Shown here one piece after another: positions 1 through 13,573 of a stretch of DNA of 13,573 nucleotides. The stretch comes from Leptospira ellisii. GTDB lineage: Bacteria; Spirochaetota; Leptospiria; Leptospirales; Leptospiraceae. Where the stretch lies: positions 1-13,573 of the forward strand of contig NZ_NPEF01000099.1 in NCBI RefSeq assembly GCF_002811955.1, written 5' to 3'. The notes beneath the pieces are model-generated. The model searched no databases. It saw only the letters and a program-made list of their open reading frames with translations, and was not told the origin of the DNA. Made by a program: the position numbers and the translations under genes. How positions within the stretch are numbered: position 1 is the stretch's first letter; each line of letters starts with the position of its first letter.

Positions 1-2849
<2,849 letters not shown>

Positions 2850-2850
2850 G

Positions 2851-4803
2851 TTACAGCCCCCTCATTAGGAAAAACGAAAGTATGACGATCGTCCCGAAGA
2901 CGATCAAAATCGCGTAATCGACCACGACCCCGGTTTGAACCCTGCGCAGGACGAGGGAAATCGCGACCGCGACCCTTCCCGTTCCGCGCAACATCAAATC
3001 CAGGAAATTTCTTTCCACGTGATCCGCGAAAAATTTTCCGAGAAGTAAGATCGGTTCCACGACGAAATTCCGGTAGAATTCGTCGACGTAGTATTTTTTC
3101 GCGAGAAGTCGTTTGATCCCGGTTAACGTTTCCTCGTCTTTCGGAAGATTCTTGTCGTTCAGAAATACGATTCCCGCGGCGAAAATTCCAGCAACCCCGA
3201 CGGAAACTCCGACCGCCAGCAGAATCCATTCAGAGACCGCCCCCGTTTCGTGAACATCTAACGATCGTTTGGCGATCATGGCGGAAATCTCCGTCCCTCT
3301 TTGTAATACGGGCGCGAAATAGCGGGTGAGAACGTCCGTTCCCCCGAAAAGTATGTGAGGAACCTCCAAAAATCCGGTGACCGCGGCGCCGACCGCCAAT
3401 ATGAAGAGCGGAAGCGTCATCACGAACGGGGATTCGTGCAGACGAGAGACCTTATGTCCGTCCACGCGGGAGCTCCCGTGAAACGTAAGATATACGGTCC
3501 TGAACATGTAAAAAGCCGTCAAAAGTGCGGTCAACACCCCGAGTCCGTAGAACAAAGTTCCGTAAGCATACGTTTTTTCTAATATTAGATCTTTTGAAAA
3601 GAACCCGCTAAAGGGGGGGATTCCGGATATGGCGAGTGATCCGATCATAAAAGTGACCCAAGTGATCTTCATCTGATTCTTCAATCCGCCCATGTTGCGC
3701 AGATCCTGTTCGTGATGCAGAGCATGGATCACCGAACCGGATCCCAAAAACAAAAGCGCCTTAAAGAACGCGTGAGTCATGAGATGAAACAGTCCCGCGA
3801 CGTAGGCCCCGGTTCCCATGGCGACGAACATATATCCGAGCTGCGAAACTGTGGAATAAGCGAGCACCTTCTTGATGTCATTCTGAAAAAGTCCGATCGT
3901 AGCGGCGAATAACGCCGTCGTCGATCCTACGATCACGATCCAATGTCCCACTTGCGGAGCGGACAAAAAGATGGGATTGAGTCTTGCGATTAAAAAGATT
4001 CCCGCGGTCACCATCGTTGCCGCGTGAATCAGAGCGGATACGGGCGTCGGTCCCGCCATCGCGTCGGGAAGCCAAACGTGCAACGGCAACTGGGCGGATT
4101 TTCCAATAGCCCCGATAAAAAAACAGACCGCAGCCAAAGGAAGCACGTAACGGAACGCCGGCGTTTCCGGAATGGCCTCGGTGATTTCGACGAACGAAAC
4201 CGAACCCGTATACCAGAATACGAGCGCGATTCCCAAAAGCATTCCCAAATCCCCGCTTCGATTCGTGATGAACGCCTTCATCCCCGCGTCGGCGGCGGAA
4301 TCCTTATGATAGTCGAAACCGATCAGCAGATACGAACAAAGCCCTACTCCTTCCCATCCCAAAAAAAGAAGAATTAGATTTTCTGCAAGTACCAGATTGA
4401 GCATCGAAAAGACGAACAGGTTGAGATACGCGAAGTAACGCGCAAAACCGGGATCACCCTTCATATAACCGATGCTGTAGAGATGAATGAGAGAACCGAT
4501 TCCCGTGATGATCAGAATCATATAGAGCGAAAGTTGATCCACTTGATACGCGATCGAAATCTGGATCCCCCCCGCGGAGATCCAGGGAAAGACGGTAACG
4601 ATCTCCGGAACAGAACGTTCCATCGGATGAAACGCCGCCAACGAAACGACCGCAAGGACGAACGAAAAGAACACCGCGGCGGTGGAGATAAAACCCGCGG
4701 CCGATTTCAGGCGGTTCCCGAAAATCCCGGAGATTAAAAATCCTCCCAGAGGAAGGGCGACTAACGCAGGTATGAGCGAAGAAAATTCCATTCTTTCTAC
4801 CAT
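2851..4803 (-). CDS. nuoL: NADH-quinone oxidoreductase subunit L
   Basis: NuoL is the distal antiporter-like proton pump of complex I and carries the long lateral helix that runs along the membrane arm. The 650 residues compare with about 610 in E. coli. Glu151 in [19 protein letters not shown] and Lys235 in [19 protein letters not shown] are the expected channel residues. [20 protein letters not shown] at about 248-267 is a family hallmark. The C-terminal part, after a polar stretch around 540-610, ends in a final hydrophobic helix (about 630-648), as expected for the lateral-helix anchor. Two starts are possible. ATG at 4803 overlaps the end of nuoK by 7 bases. ATG at 4791 (Met5) lies 5 bases after the nuoK stop and has a GGTAGAAAG-type site before it. 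The upstream one is given, but Met5 is a real alternative. Confidence 0.96.
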   Translation of the reverse strand: MVERMEFSSLIPALVALPLGGFLISGIFGNRLKSAAGFISTAAVFFSFVLAVVSLAAFHPMERSVPEIVTVFPWISAGGIQISIAYQVDQLSLYMILIITGIGSLIHLYSIGYMKGDPGFARYFAYLNLFVFSMLNLVLAENLILLFLGWEGVGLCSYLLIGFDYHKDSAADAGMKAFITNRSGDLGMLLGIALVFWYTGSVSFVEITEAIPETPAFRYVLPLAAVCFFIGAIGKSAQLPLHVWLPDAMAGPTPVSALIHAATMVTAGIFLIARLNPIFLSAPQVGHWIVIVGSTTALFAATIGLFQNDIKKVLAYSTVSQLGYMFVAMGTGAYVAGLFHLMTHAFFKALLFLGSGSVIHALHHEQDLRNMGGLKNQMKITWVTFMIGSLAISGIPPFSGFFSKDLILEKTYAYGTLFYGLGVLTALLTAFYMFRTVYLTFHGSSRVDGHKVSRLHESPFVMTLPLFILAVGAAVTGFLEVPHILFGGTDVLTRYFAPVLQRGTEISAMIAKRSLDVHETGAVSEWILLAVGVSVGVAGIFAAGIVFLNDKNLPKDEETLTGIKRLLAKKYYVDEFYRNFVVEPILLLGKFFADHVERNFLDLMLRGTGRVAVAISLVLRRVQTGVVVDYAILIVFGTIVILSFFLMRGL

Positions 4804-5117
4804 TTCATCAGATTCATTTCGTCGACGTAACTGGTCTTTTTCATCCTATGGATCGCGATCACGATCGCGAGTCCGATCGCGGCTTCGGCGGCTGCTATCG
4901 CCATTACGAAAAAAACCGCGACTTCCCCGTCCACTTGACGGAGCGCTTTGGAAAAGGTCACGAAGACGAGATTGACAGAGTTGAGGATGAGTTCGATGGA
5001 CATGAAGATGAGCACGGCGCTTCTCCGGATCATCACTCCCGCGACCCCGATGGTGAATGTGATCATCGCCAGAATGAGGAAGTATTCCACCGGAATTCCG
5101 GAAACCCAAAGATTCAT
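4797..5117 (-). CDS. nuoK: NADH-quinone oxidoreductase subunit K
   Basis: This small subunit of 106 residues has three transmembrane helices and is homologous to MrpC/ND4L. It forms part of the proton path between NuoH/J and the antiporter-like pumps. Glu42 (in [16 protein letters not shown]) and Glu78 (in [16 protein letters not shown]) match the two membrane glutamates E36 and E72 of E. coli NuoK, which are central to proton transfer. Length is about five residues longer at the N-terminus than in E. coli. The ATG at 5117 overlaps the nuoJ stop as ATGA, and the 3' end overlaps the upstream candidate start of nuoL by 7 bases. Confidence 0.96.
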   Translation of the reverse strand: MNLWVSGIPVEYFLILAMITFTIGVAGVMIRRSAVLIFMSIELILNSVNLVFVTFSKALRQVDGEVAVFFVMAIAAAEAAIGLAIVIAIHRMKKTSYVDEMNLMKW

Positions 5118-5764
5118 AGTCCGCCTCCGTTTTCGTTTTTTCCCGGATTTTTTTTACCGAGCACGACCACTCCGAGAACCGCCGTAAGCAAAAGGATAGA
5201 GATCAATTCGAAAGGAAGCAGATACCGCAAAAACATAGCGCTCCCCACGACGGCCGTGTTCCCAGAGGCCCTTACCGGCGAATGTGCGTTAGGCGTTTTT
5301 TCCGCGGAGGGATCCGTAGGCGGAACGCCGATCGTAAAGGAATAATCCCCGGAATTGTCCCCGACTTTTTCGTAACCGACGGGAGCGGCGGTTCTGGAGG
5401 GGATTCCGTCCTGAACCGCCGTAACGAGAAGCACCCCCAAGAAGGCAACCAGGAATAAATATAAGAATTTCTTAATCGGCTTCTCGAAGAAAAAAAGCCT
5501 CTGCGTTTCGTCCCTAAGCGACAACAACATCAGCACGAACACGACCAGAACCATGATCGCCCCCGCGTAGACCAGGATCTGCATGGTCGCGATGAATATC
5601 GCGTTCATGACGGCGTAGATCGCGGCGAGGGAGAAAAAGCTCAATACAAGCAACACCGCCGCAGAGATCGCGTTCGGGTGAAAGATCACCCCCAACGAAC
5701 TGAGCACCATCACCGAAGCGAACAGAAAAAACAAAAGCAGTTGAGGTTGATCCGTATATGGCAT
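5114..5764 (-). CDS. nuoJ: NADH-quinone oxidoreductase subunit J
   Basis: NuoJ (ND6 family) is a five-helix membrane subunit of complex I that links the quinone-site region to the proton-pumping subunits. The conserved third helix is clear: Tyr66 in [19 protein letters not shown] (about 62-80), the segment that undergoes a pi-bulge transition in structures. The protein has 216 residues. A polar stretch at about 118-170 (rich in P, S, T, D, N) separates helix 4 from the last helix and makes the protein longer than E. coli NuoJ (184). The last helix (about 182-204) is followed by a short Gly/Asn/Lys tail. The ATG at 5764 lies 13 bases after the nuoH stop; that gap shows only a weak AAAGAAT-like ribosome site. 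In the usual operon order nuoI would sit in this gap, and it does not. Confidence 0.95.
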   Translation of the reverse strand: MPYTDQPQLLLFFLFASVMVLSSLGVIFHPNAISAAVLLVLSFFSLAAIYAVMNAIFIATMQILVYAGAIMVLVVFVLMLLSLRDETQRLFFFEKPIKKFLYLFLVAFLGVLLVTAVQDGIPSRTAAPVGYEKVGDNSGDYSFTIGVPPTDPSAEKTPNAHSPVRASGNTAVVGSAMFLRYLLPFELISILLLTAVLGVVVLGKKNPGKNENGGGL

Positions 5765-5777
5765 ATTCTTTATATTC

Positions 5778-8152
<2,375 letters not shown>

Positions 8153-8167
8153 AAGGAGTTCCTTTTG

Positions 8168-8646
8168 TCAGTTTAGGTTGTCTAGGATCTGATCCACTTT
8201 TTCGGGGGTCAGATGTTCGTAAAAGTCGTCGTTGATCTGGACCATGGGAGCGTAGCCGCAGGCGCCTAAACATTCCACTTCTTCCAGGGTGAATTTACGG
8301 TCGGAAGTGGTCTGACCGGTGTGAATTCCGAGACGTTTACAGATATGTTCCTCGATCCGGTCGCTTCCCCGGAGGTAACAACTGGAAGTTCCGCAGATTT
8401 GGATATGATACTTTCCGACCGGCTTTTTGTTGTAGAGGGTGTAAAACGTCGCGACTCCGTAGACCTGAGCCAGGGAAATCGGATCTCCCAGACGTTGGGC
8501 GATGTAATTCATCCCGTCCTGATCCACGAATCCGTTTTCTCTCTGAAGAATATAAAGACAAGGCAGGATCAGGGAACGTTTGTCCGGAAACGCCTCCAAC
8601 ATCCTTTGGAATCTTTTTTCCGCCGCCTCGCTGAATTCGTAACCCA

Positions 8647-8647
<1 letters not shown>
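8168..8647 (-). CDS. nuoE: NADH-quinone oxidoreductase subunit E ([2Fe-2S] N1a subunit)
   Basis: NuoE is the 24-kDa-type thioredoxin-fold subunit paired with NuoF in the NADH-oxidising module of complex I. The four ligands of its [2Fe-2S] cluster N1a are present: Cys85 and Cys90 (CGTSSC), Cys126 and Cys130 (CLGAC). [19 protein letters not shown] (60-78) is a typical family block. The frame remains open upstream to 8758, but I place the start at the ATG 8647-8645. This gives 159 residues, the family's usual size, begins right at conserved sequence, and overlaps the nuoD stop by one base (TGATG). The longer version would add 37 residues that merely shadow the 3' end of nuoD. Confidence 0.96.
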
Positions 8648-9861
<1,214 letters not shown>

Positions 9862-9867
9862 AACTTC

Positions 9868-11722
<1,855 letters not shown>

Positions 11723-12367
11723 TTGCTATCGGTCCGTATTACAAATTACTTTTCCCTGAAAACGAACCCTTCTTCTCGTTTCGCTTCTCCGCGGATTTGG
11801 ATCTTTTTTCTCTTTCTGTTTTTCGTTTTTACGGATTGTTCCACATCCAAAAATACGATCTTAGGAACCGTCTTCGTACGAAGGGGATTCACTCCTCAAA
11901 AAAAATCCAAGCACGTCGTCTTTCCGGTTCAAGTACGTTCGGGCTGGTTATTAAAAGAACAAAGCTCGGAACAGAAAAAATTCGTCGAGTCCAGAAGTTT
12001 CGAAAAACTGGAATTGGCGATTCTCAATTACGGAGGAAACATCCAGGAAAAATACAATGCGGAAAAGCAGTTTCGCAGCGTATTGGAGACCGAAAAAAAT
12101 TTCACCGAAGAAACCGGCATCAAAATCGCCAAACAACTCAAAGGCGAAGTGGCCGTGTTCACGGAAATGACGGATTACGGGACGGCGTCCGGGAATTCCA
12201 TTCTCGAGCTGACCGTTAAGGCGATGGACGTCGACAGCGGATCGATCCTTTGGAAAGGGATCTTTTCGGGGAAAGCGTTCGGTCTTCAGGACAACATCGA
12301 CTTATCCATTCTGGAATCCGAGATATTCGAACAGCTGACAAATAAATTAATACAAAAAACGGAGTAA
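11723..12367 (+). CDS. Predicted lipoprotein with CsgG/LpoB-like (TolB N-domain type) fold
   Basis: I place the start at TTG 11723, which has an AGGGGAAG ribosome site 6 or so bases upstream, giving 214 residues; the frame is open further up but without a good site. The N-terminus has basic residues, then a strongly hydrophobic stretch (about 25-36, [12 protein letters not shown]), then FTDC with Cys39 as the probable lipidated residue. Asp just before the Cys is unusual for a lipobox, though spirochaete lipoboxes are relaxed; an uncleaved membrane anchor is the alternative. The soluble part resembles small envelope lipoproteins of the CsgG/LpoB/DUF799 type: [10 protein letters not shown] (65-74), [14 protein letters not shown] (87-100), [18 protein letters not shown] (132-149) and [19 protein letters not shown] (161-179). 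This assignment rests on pattern alone; the role is unknown. The stop lies 12 bases before the next gene, implying one operon. Confidence 0.75.
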   Translation: MLSVRITNYFSLKTNPSSRFASPRIWIFFLFLFFVFTDCSTSKNTILGTVFVRRGFTPQKKSKHVVFPVQVRSGWLLKEQSSEQKKFVESRSFEKLELAILNYGGNIQEKYNAEKQFRSVLETEKNFTEETGIKIAKQLKGEVAVFTEMTDYGTASGNSILELTVKAMDVDSGSILWKGIFSGKAFGLQDNIDLSILESEIFEQLTNKLIQKTE

Positions 12368-12379
12368 AAGGAGAATGTC

Positions 12380-12844
12380 ATGGCAAAGGTAGTATTATCC
12401 AGCTTTGCGGAACTCGAGGCTTATACGGGCAAGGAAATCGGCGTTTCCGATTACCATACGATTTCACAGGAACAGGTGAACAAATTCGCGGAAGCGACTT
12501 TGGATCATCAGTGGATCCACACGGATCCGGCGAGAGCAGCCAAGGAATCGCCGTTCGGCGGAACGATCGCGCACGGATATCTTACTTTATCCATGGCTCC
12601 CTATCTACTATCACAAATATTAGAATTAAAGAATATTAAAATGGGGATAAATTACGGGATGGAGAAACTCCGGTTTCTGGAACCCGTAAAGGTAGGAAGC
12701 AAATTGAGACTGAAAGCGGAACTGATCGAGTTAAAGGACTTGAGAGGAACCGCCCGGATGACCCTGAAAATGACGTTCGAAACCGAAGGTTCCGCGAAAG
12801 CGGCCGCAATCGGAGAGGTTATCTACCTGTATCAATTTGCCTGA
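12380..12844 (+). CDS. MaoC-like hot-dog-fold dehydratase (R-specific enoyl-CoA hydratase family)
   Basis: The 154-residue protein has the single hot-dog domain of MaoC/NodN-type proteins, which add water across the double bond of enoyl-CoA or enoyl-ACP to give an (R)-3-hydroxyacyl thioester. The catalytic dyad is present: Asp42 and His47 in [15 protein letters not shown], a close match to the hydratase-2 motif, followed by the conserved [13 protein letters not shown] (59-71). [24 protein letters not shown] at about 92-115 is the usual strand pair (key part [11 protein letters not shown]). The true substrate cannot be read from the sequence; related proteins act in fatty-acid oxidation, polyhydroxyalkanoate supply or acyl-chain modification. 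The ATG at 12380 has a good AAAGGAGA site. It sits 12 bases after the lipoprotein gene and 30 bases before the marR-type gene. Confidence 0.93.
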   Translation: MAKVVLSSFAELEAYTGKEIGVSDYHTISQEQVNKFAEATLDHQWIHTDPARAAKESPFGGTIAHGYLTLSMAPYLLSQILELKNIKMGINYGMEKLRFLEPVKVGSKLRLKAELIELKDLRGTARMTLKMTFETEGSAKAAAIGEVIYLYQFA

Positions 12845-12862
12845 TTAAAAAATTCTTTTTAA
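12845..12862. promoter_or_regulatory. AT-rich palindrome, candidate MarR-type operator
   Basis: Perfect 7-bp arms TTAAAAA (12845-12851) and TTTTTAA (12856-12862) flank ATTC, filling the gap between the MaoC-like gene and the marR gene, 12 bases before its ATG. MarR-family regulators often bind AT-rich palindromes of this size beside their own gene. A chance AT-rich hairpin is equally possible. Confidence 0.3.
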
Positions 12863-12874
12863 ATTAGGTAAACT

Positions 12875-13330
12875 ATGAGTCCTAGACTGATCATCTATGT
12901 TGTCTCGAGGATTCGAGACGAGTTCCACAGACATCTCAATGCGGAACTGAAGGAAAAAGGCCTGGGGGCCATTTCGACGACGCACGCGGACATTCTCTTC
13001 GCTTTGATTAAAAAGAAACGCGCGCAAATGCAGGAAATCGCCAAGATGATCAATCGGGACAAATCCACGTTAACCGCTCTTGTCGACAAACTGGAATCCC
13101 TCGGATTCGTGGAAAGAATCCGGGATCCGGAAGACCAAAGAATCGTCCATCTCGAACTGACTCAGAAAGCGTATACCGTCCGCCCCGTCCTGCTCGGAAT
13201 TTCCCGGTCCCTCGTGAACAATCTCTACAAGGGATTTACGGAAACGGAAAAGAAGGAATTAGTCCGTCTTTTGGTGAAACTTTACAACAATCAGAATCCG
13301 GACGGAGCCAACGCGGATTTTATCCAATAA
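12875..13330 (+). CDS. MarR-family transcriptional regulator
   Basis: The 151-residue protein has the layout of MarR regulators: N-terminal dimerisation helices (about 3-30), a winged helix-turn-helix, and a long C-terminal helical part (about 100-139) for dimerisation. The recognition region reads [24 protein letters not shown] (52-75; key part [14 protein letters not shown]) and the wing contains [16 protein letters not shown] (81-96), with the Asp and Arg residues typical of the family wing. Such proteins are usually dimeric repressors relieved by small phenolic, lipid or oxidant ligands; the ligand here is unknown. The ATG at 12875 has a modest TAGGTA site. Its position between a MaoC-like gene and a small membrane-protein gene makes local regulation of this cluster plausible. 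Confidence 0.93.
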   Translation: MSPRLIIYVVSRIRDEFHRHLNAELKEKGLGAISTTHADILFALIKKKRAQMQEIAKMINRDKSTLTALVDKLESLGFVERIRDPEDQRIVHLELTQKAYTVRPVLLGISRSLVNNLYKGFTETEKKELVRLLVKLYNNQNPDGANADFIQ

Positions 13331-13347
13331 TCGGAACGGGGAATCGT

Positions 13348-13569
13348 TTGTACTGGGTTTCATGGATTGCGGCTTGGACGGGAGGATCGATTCTTCTTTC
13401 TCTTTCCTTACTGCATCTGTATTGGGTCGCCGGAGGCGTCTACGGGAAAAACCGGGCGGTCCCGGAATGGAAAGGAAAACCGGTTTTCGTACCGGGAAAA
13501 GGTTCCACCCTGTTGGTCGCCTTACTCTTGTTCGGCGCTTCTCTGTTTCCGATCGGAAGGAGAGGATGA
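13348..13569 (+). CDS. DUF3995-like small membrane protein, apparently half-length
   Basis: The frame begins with TTG 13348, preceded by a GGGGA ribosome site about 5 bases away and 17 bases after the marR stop, and ends with TGA at 13567-13569, giving 73 residues. Two hydrophobic helices are visible (about 8-29 and 53-67). LSLLHLYWVAGGVYG (19-33) followed by AVP, KPVFVPGKGSTLLVALLL resembles the first half of DUF3995 membrane proteins, which normally have about 130-150 residues and four helices; function is unknown for the family. It ends straight after the second helix. Either the gene is frameshifted or truncated, or this is a genuine short form. An ATG at 13566 overlaps the stop (ATGA) behind GGAAGGAG, so another frame may continue past the window. 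Confidence 0.65.
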   Translation: MYWVSWIAAWTGGSILLSLSLLHLYWVAGGVYGKNRAVPEWKGKPVFVPGKGSTLLVALLLFGASLFPIGRRG

Positions 13570-13573
13570 ATTC
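13555..13573 (+). CDS. Possible start of a further gene (first 8 bases only)
   Basis: A purine-rich GGAAGGAGAGG (13555-13565) stands directly before ATG 13566-13568, which overlaps the previous stop as ATGA. Only the first two codons and two bases are inside the window, so neither the reality nor the product can be judged. It could equally be the continuation of the DUF3995-like gene in another frame. Confidence 0.25.

Noticed and set aside
4848..5345. 165-codon plus-strand open frame opposite nuoK and nuoJ
   Set aside because: Asp/His/Arg-rich low-complexity translation, antisense to two secure genes.
13568..13573. Window ends exactly on an EcoRI site (GAATTC), suggesting a cloning boundary
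   Set aside because: GAATTC is common throughout this window and the left edge has no such site, so this is probably coincidence.

Overview
The window is a chromosomal segment from a bacterium that I infer to be a Leptospira-like spirochaete. The basis is the overall look of the proteins, the use of TTG start codons (nuoM, the lipoprotein gene, the last gene), and a loosely conserved lipobox. Base composition appears by eye to be close to half G+C, which would suit a higher-GC Leptospira species. This assignment is inference; no marker gene in the window proves it.

Positions 11326 down to 1, all on the minus strand, hold one tightly packed respiratory operon for proton-pumping NADH:quinone oxidoreductase (complex I). 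Transcription order is nuoA-B-C-D-E-F-H-J-K-L-M-N, with nuoN cut by the left edge of the window. Most junctions are 1-10 nt overlaps (several ATGA) or gaps of at most 15 nt, so the genes are probably co-transcribed and translationally coupled. NuoE and NuoF form the NADH-oxidising end (FMN, N3 and N1a clusters). NuoB, C and D form the quinone-reducing connection (N2 cluster and quinone site). NuoA, H, J, K, L, M and N form the membrane proton-pumping arm. The catalytic residues known from other complex I enzymes are visible in nearly every subunit.

The striking point is what is absent. There is no nuoG between nuoF and nuoH and no nuoI between nuoH and nuoJ, although these two subunits carry the iron-sulfur wire that joins NuoF to NuoB. 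Either they are encoded elsewhere in the genome or this complex is wired differently.

Positions 11327-11722 are a divergent intergenic region of about 400 bp. It holds a plausible nuo promoter and several short repeats, and no convincing gene. From 11723 to the right edge the plus strand carries a second, unrelated cluster: a predicted lipoprotein with a CsgG/LpoB-like domain, a MaoC-type hot-dog (enoyl-CoA hydratase-like) protein, a MarR-family regulator, and a short DUF3995-like membrane protein that looks like the first half of its family. Close spacing suggests one operon. An AT-rich palindrome just before the marR gene is a candidate autoregulatory site.

I see no mobile elements, CRISPR arrays, tRNA or rRNA genes, or phage genes.
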